From the NCBI GenBank assembly GCA_963825645.1, contig CAWGTT010000010.1:1-64000 (forward strand): DNA of 64,000 nt, given 5' to 3'. A program made the position numbers and the translations under genes. The notes beneath the pieces are model-generated. The model saw only the letters and a list, made by a program, of their open reading frames with translations, was not told where the DNA came from and did not search any database. Shown here one piece after another: positions 1 through 10,699 of this stretch; the stretch's first letter is position 1, and every line of letters starts with the position of its first letter. Origin of the DNA: JADJPO01 sp963825645 (lineage in GTDB: Bacteria; Actinomycetota; Actinomycetes; Actinomycetales; Kineosporiaceae).

Positions 1-1
1 C

Positions 2-263
2 CACCACGTATCGCTGGAGATTCAAGCCATCGAGGACGGCAACAGCGACCCCGAGAACAATCCGTTGAAGCACGCGCCGCACCCGTCCTCCGTGATTTCG
101 GCCGCCGACTGGGACCATCCCTACTCGCGCGAACAGGCCGCTTTTCCGGCCCCGTGGGTACGCGAGCGCAAGTTCTGGCCCTACGTAAGCCGGATTGACA
201 ACGTCTATGGTGACCGCAATCTGTTCTGCGCCTGTATTCCCACTCAGGTAATACGCGGCATAG
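2..263 (+). CDS. gcvP: Glycine dehydrogenase (P protein), C-terminal end
   Basis: The frame open at the left edge gives the characteristic end of the glycine cleavage P protein, with the stretches WDHPYSREQAAFP, WVRERKFWP and RIDNVYGDRNLFCAC. The P protein is the pyridoxal-phosphate glycine decarboxylase of the glycine cleavage system; only the last 85 or so residues are here. The frame then runs past the expected end. A single-base indel near position 245 would restore the usual Tyr-Ala-Ala ending and the TAG at 261-263, so I end the gene there. A strong terminator follows at 284. Family assignment is secure; the exact last residues are inferred. Confidence 0.9.
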
Positions 264-283
264 CCGCAGCTGATTGTAAGCTG

Positions 284-316
284 AAAGGAGCGGCCGGGAA
301 GCCGCTCCTTTTTTGT
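284..316 (+). terminator. Rho-independent terminator after gcvP
   Basis: An 11-bp perfect stem (284-294 with 301-311) closes a 6-base loop and runs into a T-rich tail (TTTTTTGTTT). It lies about 20 bases after the inferred gcvP stop and between gcvP on the plus strand and the convergent glycosyltransferase gene on the minus strand. The T-run is on the plus strand only, so it serves gcvP. Confidence 0.85.
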
Positions 317-320
317 TTGG

Positions 321-1441
321 CTACGCGGCCTTTTCAAGGATCGTCAGGACCTGCTTAGTGGCCTGCTCCCATGTGAAGCGCCGCACATTGAGAAACCCAT
401 CGTGAATATTAAGTCTAGCGCGCAGAGCCTGATCCGTAACAACCTGCTGCATCGCCGCCGACAGTGCGGCCGAAATCCAGCGGATCCACCAGCAATGCGG
501 CATTTCCTGCCACTTCCGGCAGAGAGCTGGTGTTGCTACAGACGACCGGCGTGCCACACGCCTGCCCCTCCAACACCGGAAAGCCAAACCCCTCATACAG
601 TGATGGAAAAACCAGCGCAGTAGCACCGGACAAGAGCGCCGCCTTGTGGCTTTCATCGACATAGCCCGGCAACAGCACAGACCTGGCGATGGGTTCGGCA
701 ACGCAGCAACAGCGACCGGACCGAAGCCGACAACCAACCGGCCTTACCCGCCAGAACCAGCGAATAGCCTTGCTCCGAGAACCCGCCGGCCGCAAACGCT
801 TCGACGAGGCGTACTAGATTCTTACGCGGCTGCAGCGTGCCCAGATAGAGTAGATAGGGGACCGCGATCCTGTACTTTGCTTGCACTGCTGCCAGGACAG
901 CGGGATCCGCGACGGCAGTCAATTGCGGATCAGCCCCGAGGATAGACAACAGCGACCTTATCCGGGACGACGCCATAGAAGATGCGTCAGGTCGGTCTGG
1001 GTTGCTCGCGAATCGGCAATGATGGTTACGGCACTGCGGCAATTGTGCTGGGTACTCCAGCGCAAATAGGCCCGCTGCTGCGACGTGTGGGCCTGCGGAA
1101 AGGTCTCATAGCCCAGGTCGTGGACTGTGGCGACACTCGGTACGCTGGTTGACACCGGAATGACGTGGGCTGGGTGAAGAACACGTCGGGCGGCCGCCGG
1201 TTTAACTCGCTTCGCAGGCGTATGTGGGTCCAGAGGCGCGGCTGTGGCATGAGGACGTTCTCGGACATGAGACTGCGCACCAAACAAGTCCGGGGCCGGC
1301 GGCTGGTTGAAGTAGAAGCCGCAGGGAATGCCGCCGTTCGGCCGCCTGCGGGATGAGGGCGCGAATGAGCTGGTAGGCGTAGGCTTCGGTGCCCGTCCGC
1401 TGTGTTGTGGTTGCCCGGCTGGCGTCGATGCCGATGATCAT
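321..1441 (-). CDS. Glycosyltransferase family 4, frameshifted
   Basis: The protein is spread over several minus-strand frames. In order: an N-terminus MIIGIDASRATTTQRTGTEA, a middle part with VHDLGYETFP, then YLLYLGTLQPRKNLVRLVEA, then SLYEGFGFPVLEGQACGTPVV, then the end LTILEKAA. These are the hallmarks of GT-B fold family 4 transferases; the E-x7-E motif sits in EGFGFPVLE. Total span of about 370 residues is normal. Such enzymes move a sugar from a nucleotide donor onto a polysaccharide or lipid acceptor at the inner membrane face. At least four frame changes occur; because each frame is well conserved these look like sequencing indels. The acceptor cannot be told. Confidence 0.75.
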
Positions 1442-1453
1442 GGGTTGGCGGCG

Positions 1454-2046
1454 TTATTCACCGCCACACGGTGAGCGAACGGTGAGGTAGTCTTCCGCTA
1501 CCCAGCCTTCGTCGCCGCCAACCGCGCGGACTTTGCGCCAGGTCAAACCGCCGGACTCTATGGGTGCGTCATCAAGTACGGTCAACAAGGTGCCATCGGG
1601 CAGTACGATAAGTTCGGCGCCTTGCGGTGCATCGCGCATGGTCAGCCCGTTGCCACCGGTGCCTTCGACTACGCCGCGGCAGAGCACGGCGTCGGCGTTC
1701 GGGTCGGTTCCGGTGTGGTCGAAGTGGCCGTGGCCGTAGGCGGGAATTGCTCTACAAACGGCGTGCCGGTTGGCCCAGCTGTACCGATGCCGCCGGTGCC
1801 TCAATCAGTTTCTTCCGGCGGCGCCAGCGCAATCGACAAGCTGTTGCCGTTGGTAGAAAAGTAGTCCGTCGCCGCCAGGACAAAAACAGAACCGACGCCC
1901 CCAACGACAGCAACGCCCGACGCAGCACGGTCTCGCGCTCCAGCGTATAGAAGCGCGCCCCGCCCCGCCGGATATTGCGATAGGTAATGAACGCTGCCAC
2001 AATGCCCGCAAAGATCAGCAGCGCCGGTAAGGACTATCCCAGTCAT
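1454..2046 (-). CDS. Membrane-anchored protein with bacterial SH3 domain, frameshifted
   Basis: The last 75 residues (GLTMRDAPQGAELIVLPDGT, then LTWRKVRAVGGDEGWVAEDYL) form a bacterial SH3 (SH3b) domain of the kind that binds peptidoglycan or acts as a targeting domain. Upstream frames show a short N-terminus, a hydrophobic segment that would anchor the protein, and a Ser/Pro/Thr-rich linker. The pieces lie in three frames between 2046 and 1454, so one or two indels are present. It is followed 12 bases later by the glycosyltransferase gene on the same strand. Function unknown beyond the SH3b domain; the start at 2046 is tentative. Confidence 0.5.
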
Positions 2047-2050
2047 AGGT

Positions 2051-2721
2051 TCAGGATACCCCCAGCGGGCCGCGGGTCAAGCCAAGATCAGCGGCTTGGA
2101 TGGGCTCCTCGCGGAGGATATGCAAATGGGAGCCGGTGCAGTCCACGATGGTCGACGACAGATTGCCCGGCGAGGCCCCCCCATCAACGACTGCCGCCAC
2201 CAGCCCATTCAGTGTGTTGAAGGCCTTACGGCCACTTGTGGTCGGCGGCTGAAGCGATATGTTGGCGCTGCTGGTGGCCAATGCCCCACCCGCCAGACGG
2301 ATCAGGTTACGGGCAATCGGTTCATTGGGGATTCGCACGGCAACTGAATCATTGGGTGAGATGACCTTCCGGCAGATCCGGATGGCGCGGCACAATGAGC
2401 GTCAAGGCACCGGGCCAGAACTGCTCGATTAGCGGCCGTGCCTGCTCCGGGAGTTCAAGACAAACTCGATCGAGGTCGCTCAGGTCGGCGAGGAGAATGT
2501 GGAATGCCCTTGGCGGATGGCCGCTGCTTCATCGTATAAAGGCGTTCAATGGCCGGTCCATCAAAGGCAACGACGCCGACGCCATAGACGGTGTCTGTTG
2601 GAAAAACGACCATCTCTCCGTCGCGTAGTAGCCCAGCCGCCACTTCGAGAGCAGCAGACGAATGGCCGTCAAGCAGGCGCGTGGGAGTTGTAGCGTTTGA
2701 TTCGCGATTCATGATTGTCAT
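2051..2721 (-). CDS. tsaC: L-threonylcarbamoyladenylate synthase (TsaC/Sua5/YrdC), frameshifted
   Basis: The N-terminal frame shows AAGLLRDGEMVVFPTDTVYGVG, the signature of the YrdC fold, and ERLYTMKQRPSAKGIP. A second frame continues with VAVRIPNEPIARNLI, GGALATSSANISLQPPTT and the SSTIVDCTG motif near the end. The enzyme makes threonylcarbamoyl-AMP from threonine, bicarbonate and ATP for the t6A modification at position 37 of ANN-decoding tRNAs. The length (about 220 residues) is that of the single-domain TsaC form. A frame change lies between about 2,380 and 2,480. The start ATG at 2721 is preceded by prmC on the same strand, a common pairing. Confidence 0.85.
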
Positions 2722-2751
2722 GGCGCCGGATTCAGGGCAGCCGGACTGTCT

Positions 2752-3602
2752 TTAGACTCTCAACGCCTCAACGGTGACAAGCCGATCGTGCCCGGCAAAA
2801 TCGGGCATAACCGCGATCTCCGCGCGCGGAAATGATTCGCGGGCCAGACGCCGAACGGCATCACCTTGCTGCCAACCGATCTCCAGCACAAGCAGGCCGC
2901 CGGGATCGAGTTTGGCAGCTGCGGCCGGGATCAGCGCCCGATACAGGTCCAGACCATCCGGTCCCCCGCGCAGGGCAACCCCAGGCTCATACCATTTTAC
3001 TCCATCAGAAAGGGACGTCCATTCGCTATCCGCGACGTAGGGCAGGTTGGACACAATGACGTCAATCCCCGGGGCAACGGGATCGAGCAGATCGCCCTCC
3101 AGGAACTGCACGCGTCCGGGTGCGAGAGCCGCGCCATTGCGCTGCAGCCACGGCCAAAGCTTCGGCCGACTAATCGGTGGCCACCAGCTCGGCCTGCGGC
3201 AGATGCCGGGCCAGGGTAACTGCGATACAACCGCTCCCGGTACCGACGTCAACGATGTGAAGTTGTTGCCTTGTGCCCACCCAGCGCAACACATAGTCGA
3301 CCATCATCTCGGTCTCCGGTCGCGGAATGAGCACCGCCGGCGATACCGCGAAGTCCAGCCCGTAGAAACGGGGCTGAGCCAACCAGATAGGGAATTGGCT
3401 CCTGCCGCTCGGCGCGGACCAGCAGACTCGAGATAGAGTGCTTCCTGTGTCGGCCGTCAGCGGGTCGTCGGAATGAGCAATCAGATAGCTGTGCGGTTGG
3501 CCCAGCGACATATTCCAGCAGCAGGCGCGCGTCCAGATCAGGAGAAGGCGATTGTGCAGGCGAGCAGCGGCCCAGGATCCGGGCCTGTTGGATGGTGGTC
3601 AT
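2752..3602 (-). CDS. prmC: Peptide chain release factor N5-glutamine methyltransferase, frameshifted
   Basis: The protein runs from MTTIQQARILGR at 3602 through a second frame (IPRPETEMMVDYVLRWVG, VDVGTGSGCIAVTLARHLPQ) to a third (VIVSNLPYVADSEW, RGGPDGLDLYRALI, VLEIGWQQGDAV). IPRPET, the SAM-binding VDxGTGSG and the catalytic N-[PL]-P-Y box are the marks of PrmC/HemK, which methylates the GGQ glutamine of RF1 and RF2. The catalytic box reads SNLPY where most family members have SNPPY. About 280 residues, normal length. Two frame changes, near 3,170-3,230 and 3,400-3,480. It lies just upstream of tsaC, 30 bases apart, on the same strand. Confidence 0.88.
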
Positions 3603-3603
3603 A

Positions 3604-3649
3604 AGGCAAAGTGGCAGGCAGCATGTCGCATACTGCCTACCACTTGCCT
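3604..3649 (-). other. Long hairpin between cysC and prmC
   Basis: A stem of about 17 pairs (3604-3621 with 3633-3649) with one bulged base and one mismatch encloses an 11-base loop. On the minus strand it ends directly before the ATG of prmC at 3602 and follows the end of the APS kinase gene at 3665. It has no T-run, so it may act as a weak terminator, protect the upstream message or hold the prmC start region. The base pairing is visible; the role is inference. Confidence 0.5.
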
Positions 3650-3664
3650 ATTGTACTTGATTGC

Positions 3665-4232
3665 TTACGCAGCCTGCAACGCAGCTTCGCGAGTTGGGAT
3701 GTAACCGATGTCTTCCAGGTAGCTCAAGATACGCTGGGCGCTTTCTTCCGGCGTTTCCTGATCGGTGTGGATGTGAATTTCGGGGTTCTCCGGCGCCTCG
3801 AACGGGTCCGAAATGCCGGTGAAGTTGGGAATTTCACCCGCAATCGCCTTCAGATACAAGCCCTTGACATCACGTTCCATGACAACTTCCAGCGGAGCGT
3901 CAATGTAGACTTCCATGAAGTTGGTCGTGCTTTCGCGAACCATGTCGCGCACGGACTGGTAAGGGGAGATGAAGGAGCAGACGCAGCCTACGTCATTGCG
4001 GGAGAGCAGCTTGGCCACGAAATGCTACGCGCTCAATATTCTTGGCGCGGTCTTCGGCTGTGAAGCCCAGGTCACGGGTCAGGCTCTCGCGCACGACGTC
4101 GCCGTCCAGACGCTCGAAGTTGGCGCCGCGTTTCTTTAGTTCTTCTTCCAGAATAAGGGCGATCGTTGTCTCGCCCGCGCCGGACAGGCCGGTCATCCAC
4201 AAAACGTAGCCGGGGTAAACTTGTTGGGTCAT
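3665..4232 (-). CDS. cysC: Adenylylsulfate kinase, stand-alone, frameshifted
   Basis: APS kinase phosphorylates adenylylsulfate to PAPS. The N-terminal part has WMTGLSGAG..TT, ERLDGDVVRESLTRDLGF and EDRAKNIERV; the rest, in another frame, has FISPYQSVRDMVRE, FMEVYIDAPLEVVMERDVKG and FTGISDPFEAPENPEI, all typical. The P-loop reads GAGETT, so the invariant Walker A lysine is replaced by glutamate in this sequence; given the indels nearby a base error is possible. A frame change occurs near 4,010-4,030. Length about 188 residues is normal. It directly follows the Sat-APS kinase fusion gene on the same strand, so the locus has two APS kinase domains. Confidence 0.85.
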
Positions 4233-4273
4233 TGTAATTTCCTTCTATGATCGTGAGTAGTTCTCTCAGAGCG

Positions 4274-6121
4274 TTATTGAGCCAGGGCCTGGTTCTCGAG
4301 CATCTTGGCCGAGTCCGTGCGGATAAAGCCCTGCTCGATCAGCAGATTCAGAATCTGGCGGGCATTTTCTTCGGCCGAGTGACTGATCGTGTCCAGCGTG
4401 ACTTCGGGATGCTGCGGCGCCTCATACGGATCGTCGATGCCGGTGAAGCCGACGATTTCACCGCGACGCGCTCGCGCATAGTAGCCCTTGGTGTCCCGCT
4501 CTTCGCAGACTTCCAGAGGCGTGTCGACATAGACCTCGATGTAGTTGTCGCCTCCGACCAGAGTTGCGCACTTCGTTGCGCGTGGCCCGATAGGGGCTGA
4601 CGGCGGCGCACACGGCGATACCGCCATGGCGCACGATTTCGGCAGCGACGAAACCAATGCGGCGGACGTGCTCATCGCGGTCTTCCTTGCTATAGCCCAG
4701 ACCTTCCGAGAAATGGGTGCGTACGACATCACCGTCAAGCAGGGTCACATTGCGGCCATATTCCTGCAGCAATGTGGTCAGGACGGCGCCGGTGGTGGAC
4801 TTGCCGGCATTGTGCAGGCCGGTCAGCCAGATGCAGGCACCTTGGCGGAAGCGCGGCGGGTAGGTCTCGGCCAGAATCTCGGCGACTTCAGGACGGGTGA
4901 ACCACTGCGGCAGTTGACGGCCGCTCTGCAGATACTCCTCGCGCACCTGCGTGCCCGAAATGGATGCCGTGCGGGTTTCCTTGCCGACCTTGGTCATCTC
5001 TTCGTAGCGGTCCTCGTCCGGCAGATAGACCAGCATCTGGAAGGGGACAACTCCCACACCCAGTTCTTCACTGTGCTTTTCGACCAGTTCCTGTGCGTCG
5101 TACGGACCATAGAATGTCTTTGCCGTTGGAATCCTTGCCGGGGCCAGCGTGATCGCGGCCGACAATCAGGAAGTTGGCGCCGTAGTTACGGCGAATGATC
5201 GCATGCCACAACGCTTCGCGCGGGCCACCCATGCGCATGGCCAGCGGCAGCAGCGACAGCAGAATGCGGTCGGGATCGTAGTAACGCTGGGCTAGTGCCT
5301 TGTAGGTACGCACACGCGTGAAGTGATCCACATCGCCGGGCTTGGTCATGCCGACAACCGGATGGAGCAGAACACACCGTCCTTTTCCTCGACGGCGCGG
5401 TGGGTCAGTTCTTCATGGACGCGATGCAGCGGATTGCGGGTCTGGAACGCAATAACATTTCCGTGACCAAAGGTCTCCAACTGGGCACGCGTTTCAGCCG
5501 GAGTAAAGCGCAGGGCCTTGAAATCGTAATGTTCAGGCAGCTGAATCATGCGGATTGCGCCGGAGATGTAATACTTGCCCCAGTTGTGCATCTCGGCCAC
5601 GATGGGATGGCGCAGGTCGAGAGTCTCAAACGCCTTATGGGCGACCTTCCTTCCAGATCCCATTCGTACACTTCTTCCAACTTCATAACGGCCAGCAGTT
5701 CGTTCTGCGGGCTGCGCAAGGCGATGTCCTGACCGATCTCGATGCCTCGAGATCTTCCTCATCCCTGACCGGCAGCGGGACCGGGATGGGGAACAGGTAA
5801 CCGCTTTGTCAGGCGCATGGTGTCCAGTACGCTCTGATGATCGGCTTCGCCCATAAAACGATCCAGGGGCGAGAACGCGCCGGTCGCCAGGAGCTCGAGG
5901 TCGCACAAGGCGCGCTCGGAAATACGGATGAAAGGCAACCCGGCAGCGTAATCACGCAGCGCTTCGCGCTCCTCCGCCGGAACCATCAGATTCACCAATG
6001 AGCCGCCATACGGCGTAATCAGCGTGGTCTTTTCCTGTGTAGCTAACAACTCTTCCAAACTCCTTTCCGCAGGTACCCCATATCTTGTTCGGCCGTTCAG
6101 CCAGGGCGACGATACGGACAA
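4274..6121 (-). CDS. sat-cysC: Bifunctional sulfate adenylyltransferase / APS kinase, frameshifted
   Basis: The N-terminal two thirds are ATP sulfurylase: YGGSLVNLMVPAEER, SERALCDLELLATGAFSPL, VIAFQTRNPLHRVHEELTHRA (QTRNPxHRxHE nucleotide-binding motif), NYGANFLIVGRDHAGPGKD and ISGTQVREEYLQSG. The C-terminal 200 residues are APS kinase with an intact P-loop GLHNAGKST, DGDVVRTHFSEGLGYSKEDR and FTGIDDPYEAP. The protein makes APS from sulfate and ATP and converts it to PAPS. Pieces lie in several frames with changes near 5,100, 5,360, 5,650-5,780 and 4,550. Total of about 610 residues. The intact Walker A lysine here contrasts with the neighbouring stand-alone kinase. Confidence 0.88.
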
Positions 6122-6436
6122 TGATTGTCAATTTAAGTGTTCAGGACTGGGTCGAACCCAACCGGTGGGCGGTGGCCACACTGTGGTTATCCGCAATAAT
6201 GACCAGGGCAGCGTGAATCGGGCGGCGGTGCGCTGTGTTGGCCACACAACCGCAAGGTATTTCGCTATTCCTGGTCAAACAAAGAAGACGGTGCTGCTAT
6301 TGACAAGGGATACTCATCAACGTAATCGGCAACACGGGCGTTGGTCCGTAAAGGTTCGGCTATCACAATCCGCATTGTAATCTAGCGAGCCAATCTTAAT
6401 CCACATTAACATAGCCATCAGACTCGAATGGGTTGT
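6122..6436. other. Intergenic region upstream of sat
   Basis: About 315 bases without a supported gene, more AT-rich than the surroundings, between the start of sat and the end of the phosphodiesterase gene (both minus strand). It should hold the promoter of the sulfate-activation genes. A GGGTCGAACCC stretch near 6,150 resembles a T-arm but no tRNA can be folded around it. Confidence 0.4.
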
Positions 6437-8120
6437 CTAGCCCAGGTACCCCAACTGTTTGAGCCGTTCGGTGACGTCTTCCTGGCCGCGGCGTCCCACG
6501 ACCCGACGGCCCAGTCCCGTTTGCCGATGGCCGACTCAGTCAACGTGACAGGATTCGCCGCCAACCAGCCACTGTCCAGCATGTCGGCCATCACTTCCCC
6601 GTCCATGTAATTCGGCACCGGGCTGCCCTGCAGATGGAGAAGTGTCGGTGTAAGGTCATAAATGATGTTCAGCGGGCAACCTTTCGTTGCGGCGGATGTC
6701 CGGACCGGCGGCAATGACAATTCCCTCCAGACGGTGGCTGCCGGTCTCGTCGGTGTAGGGCAACCGAAACAGTTCGCCGCGCTCACCGGCAAACTCATAG
6801 CCCATGCGGGTGATGTACGTGAGATCGCGCATGATTGCCAGCAGGTCCGGCGCGGATTCCACGTATTGGCCGTGATACAGTTCTTCTTTCCTATAGACGC
6901 GATCGACGACCGGCAGGCCATCTTCGGGGTCCACAATGGTCATCATGGCGACCGCAATCTCATCGCGAAGTGCCTCATATTCGGCGGGCGCGACGATTCC
7001 TTCCGGCTCACGACCCTGGAGGTTGACGGAATATTTGACCGTAGTAGCCGAAACTGTAGGCCTTCGTCCGCGACCAATCGACGGCGTTGGTAAACTCCAG
7101 CCGCTCATCCCGCGGCAAGACCTTGATCCGATCACCGAGAGCGCGCTTGATGGCAACTTCCACCCAGTGCATATCGAGGCGGGTTAGGGTGTGGGATATT
7201 CGCTCTCGGGTCACGCCGGCGCGGCGCATGGCCTGATGCCAGCCTTTCGGAGCGGTGGCTTCATCGCGCAGCACCAACCATCCCTTTCGCCACAACCACT
7301 CGTTGAGGAATACATCGCGGTAGAGCGGCCCGGCTCCATGATCGGACATGACGACAATGTTAGTGTCTTCCCCAGCGGCAGCCACCAACTCACCCACCCA
7401 CCGGTCAATCTGTTTGTATAGATCGAGGATGGCCGTCTTGTAGCGAGCCGGAGCAGCTGGGTCGTGCTGCGGGTGGCTCTCGTCCATATGGTGCCAATAG
7501 AAGTGGCAGATCTCGTCGCTGTTGCGAAAGACGACCATGAAGAACTCCCACGGCTTGTCGTTCATGAGCCGGACGGCCGTTTCGCCGCGCCTGTCGGTCA
7601 TGTCCGCGATATCGGCTAACCACTCATCCTGTCTTTCGCGGTTGAAGAAGAACTTCTTGTTAACACGATAGCCTTGCGCATCGAGCTCCGTCCGCAGTTC
7701 CGGTGGATAGCTGTAGACAGCGAAATCCGGCGTTCCCAGACCACTCAGCAGGAAGCCGTTCACCGGCTCCGGGGGATAGGTCATGGGGACGTTCATCACA
7801 CCCACACGCCGGCCCTGCTCACTCAGCAACCGCCAAATAGATGCACCAGGATACTGATCGGCCCGCACCACCCGCAACTCATAGCTATCCGGTTCGCGAC
7901 GCACAAAATCAAAGACACCGTGTTGGCCGGGGTTCAGCCCGGTGATGAACGAAGCCCAGGCCGTGGGCGAATGAACCGGTATGGTCGAGTTTAGAACACC
8001 AAAGCTGCCACGCTCAATGAGCCGGGCCAGGTTGGGCAGTTCGCCGGCCGCCGCCCACTGCTCAATCAGCGGATGGGGTGCGCCGTCTATGCCAATCACC
8101 AGCAGCTTATGTGGATTCAT
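6437..8120 (-). CDS. Alkaline phosphatase family protein (type I phosphodiesterase/nucleotide pyrophosphatase), frameshifted
   Basis: The N-terminus LLVIGIDGAPHPLIEQW holds the first metal aspartate; STIPVHSPTAWASFITGLNPGQHG carries the nucleophile region, and VVMSDHGAGPLYRDVFLNEWL carries the D-H metal pair. These are features of the nucleotide pyrophosphatase/phosphodiesterase branch of the alkaline phosphatase superfamily, which cleaves phosphodiesters. The first 370 residues read through in one frame; then frame changes near 7,030, 6,660 and 6,500 lead to an ending ERLKQLGYLG before a TAG at 6437, a common end for this family. About 560 residues. Substrate unknown; no signal peptide, so cytoplasmic. 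Confidence 0.8.
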
Positions 8121-8165
8121 AGAGGCAATTGTACTAGCCCGGCAAGAGGCGACAACCGGCCATCA

Positions 8166-8818
8166 CTACCCAGGCCGCTTCAAGGGCATTATTGTGGCCG
8201 GGTTGGTCTCAATGATTACCGCCTCTAGCTGCCCATGACTGATCTCGCCCAAAGCCGATTGGAAGGCGGGCAACCCCGCAACAGTGAAACGCACCGTCGC
8301 GGTCACATCAGCTGCGAACTGCTCACTTTCCAGCTCGCCGCGATGCGCAGCAATGAGCAAACGGATTTGCTCCAGCAGCGGATAGGGGATATCGAGCATG
8401 ACCGTGTGGGTCGGCACCTTCTCGGCCAGCGGCAGGGCCGCCAGCACAGCCCGCGTTGCGTCACCATCAGCGCCGCACCAGCCCACCGGTACCCAACTTC
8501 GTACCGCCGAAATAGCGCGTGACAACGACGGCGACATCTCCGAGACCGCTCCCCTGGACAACCGCCAACATCGGCCGTCCGGCGGTGCCGGACGGTTCAC
8601 CGTCGTCGATGACAATGGGCTGTCACTGACTGGCCGTGGCCGATAACATAGGCTGGAACATTATGACTGGCGTCAGCAAACTCGGCCCGGATGCGTGTTA
8701 CAAACTCTCGGGCTTCCTCCAGTGCGAAGACGGGGGCGGCGGTGGCAATGAACTTTGAGTTCTGCACCTTGTTTTCGATGCGCGTTTCCGCGGCGGGAAT
8801 CAGAAGTTGTGATGTCAC
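8166..8818 (-). CDS. yigZ: YigZ/IMPACT family protein, frameshifted
   Basis: The N-terminal 70 residues (TRIENKVQNSKFIATAAPV, ADASHNVPAYVIG) match the UPF0029/IMPACT fold. The C-terminal part in another frame (GDATRAVLAALPLAEKVP, LDIPYPLLEQIRLLI, VTATVRFTVAGLPAFQSAL) matches the DUF1949 ferredoxin-like domain found at the end of YigZ proteins. Between them the glycine-rich YFGGTKLG region can be read in a third frame near 8,500. About 215 residues, normal for the family. Function in bacteria is poorly defined; a link to ribosome or tRNA-related regulation is suggested for eukaryotic IMPACT. At least two indels. Confidence 0.8.
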
Positions 8819-9084
8819 TGGGATTATTGGTGTGCAGGAACGACGAATGTCATGTTTTTCGGGTGACGTTTGTCACTATTTTGCAGGGCCAGATATGCTA
8901 CACTCAGATTAAGCCACTGTTTACTGGCTGAGCGTCGTGAGTCAAACTAAAGATGACTTTCTGGCAACCTTGGTATATTGCGGGCCCGTGGGTTCGCTCC
9001 AGTTGCCGAAGAAAACAAGTTAGCCCAGGCTGCACTCCACAACGCCAGAGTTTAAGGAACGGTGGCTTCGGTGCGTCCCGGCGA
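8819..9084. other. Intergenic region
   Basis: Roughly 265 bases between the yigZ start and the end of the next minus-strand gene. Locally AT-rich around 8,830-8,990, so it should hold the yigZ promoter. I see no RNA gene or clear terminator. Confidence 0.3.
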
Positions 9085-9539
9085 CTAAGGCTCCAGCTCG
9101 GAGCTCCGTGACCCGCGGGTCAGGGCCATGGCCTGGAACGCGTCGAAGAAGAAAAGGAAGCCACCTTGCACCACAATCCCCCAACCGCGACCACGCCAGC
9201 GCGCATCGCCGGCGCCCTTCGTCTGCACCAGCTTCAACCCGCCCAATATATACAGCACGTCCAGCCCGGTATTGATCCACAATAATCGCTGCAGATTTCG
9301 TTGCTCCTTGGCCACGACAGCCGGCGACAGGGCATCCGGTTCGGCGCGGCGGCGGTTGCCGAGCGTTTTCCAAATGTGGCAATCGCCAGATTGATCACTC
9401 CCCATCCGACAAACTGTTCGCCCATGCCCTTGACGACATCTTCGTCGGCAACGGTCATCATGCTGCCGCTGCCGATACTGGTGGCTGCCCAACCCTGCAG
9501 GGTCGTCGATAGATTACTCTGAAATTCCCAAATGGTCAT
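9085..9539 (-). CDS. Small membrane protein of unknown function, frameshifted
   Basis: From MTIWEFQSNLSTTLQGW the protein continues through VGWGVINLAIATFGK and, in a second frame, LLWINTGLDVLYILGGLKLVQTKG and GWGIVVQGGFLFFFDAFQAMAL. Three or four hydrophobic helices in about 150 residues suggest a small integral membrane protein. It resembles uncharacterised families with the WGVINLAIA motif (possibly DUF6992, from memory). A frame change occurs near 9,380. The ATG at 9539 has a GGAG-like element (GGAGGTC) ahead of it. Function unknown. Confidence 0.55.
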
Positions 9540-9648
9540 ATCCGACCTCCGTTCAAGCTAGATTGATGATTATAGGGAATTTTGCGGCGTTTGCGGCATG
9601 TTGACGCGTGTTGTATGCTTTCCATGTCGATTACTTGGGGGTAATGCG

Positions 9649-10699
9649 ATGGAAGAACCGAATTTATCACTCCGCAGGGCAACATTGCAGGCTCGGTTGG
9701 CGGCGGAACGCGCCGGCTTTCTGTATGAGATGCGCGGGCTTGATGAGGACACGCTCTGCACGGTCACGCTCGACGACGGCTGGACGACCCGCGACATGTT
9801 CCCCCACCTCGGCTATTGGGACGCCTTCTACGCCGATCGCATACAGCGCCTGCTCGGCGGCCGGCGCCACGAAATCCAGCCTCTGGAGGACGATCAGGCC
9901 CTCGACCGGCTCAACGCCGAGACACGACGCCAGTTCTCGCATCTTGGTCTGGCGGAAGCCGTCGCCATCGCTGTCAAGGAACGTAATGGGTTCCTGGCTA
10001 CACTGGCGCAGACCACCGACAATCAATTGTATCGGCGCGTGCAGCTCGGGCCAGACTGGCGCACGTCGGTAGCCACCTGGACTCGCTGGCGCTATCAGCA
10101 TGACGCGGCCCACGCCGCTGAAATTGGCCGCTGGCGGCGGCGCTATCGTACTAATCGCGGCGAGAAATCACCTGCCAGCAAAGTCATTCTCCGCCCCTTT
10201 TTGTCAGCTTCCAGACAAGAATTCATGTCTCTGGCTGCGCTCATCGGCTCCGAGGAGCGTAACAAGCGGCCGGTGTGCGGGCACTGGACGCTGCGTGATG
10301 TAATCGGCCACCTGACAACCTATGAGTTCATGGGGGTGACCGCACTCAAGGACTTGGCCGGAGACGAGACGCCTCAATTTTCCAAGACCATTCGCAACTT
10401 CAACACGTTTAACGAGGCACAAGTCGTGGCCCGGCGATCAGTCGACTGGGCGCCAGACGATGGATGAATATCGTGCCGTGCGCAAAGCACTGGTCACCTT
10501 GCTGGACAACCTGTCAGATGAAACACTCGTGCGGCCGTTTGTTGCGCCTTGGGGATCGCCTATCACCGGTTACCAATTCCTGTTCGGTCTGGCGATTCAC
10601 GAACAGGAGCACGCGGCTATCCTGCGTAATACTCTCCGCATCCGGCCCCTGCCCAAACGTCTGCGTCACTATCGCACTGCGTCAGCGCCCAATCCGTGA
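9649..10699 (+). CDS. Tandem DinB-domain protein, frameshifted near the end
   Basis: Two DinB/YfiT-like four-helix units follow each other. The first has LDDGWTTRDMFPHLGYWDAF, the second GHWTLRDVIGHLTTYEFMG and, after a frame change near 10,465, GLAIHEQEHAAILRNTL. The pattern of spaced histidines is that of DinB metalloproteins (thiol-dependent transferases such as mycothiol or bacillithiol enzymes, or uncharacterised relatives). About 350 residues. A G-rich ribosome-binding stretch precedes the ATG at 9649. The end overlaps the GTG start of the following FkbM gene, so the two are probably co-transcribed. Substrate unknown. Confidence 0.7.

Noticed and set aside
6140..6170. Possible tRNA T-arm (GGGTCGAACCC)
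   Set aside because: No acceptor, D or anticodon arm can be folded around it.
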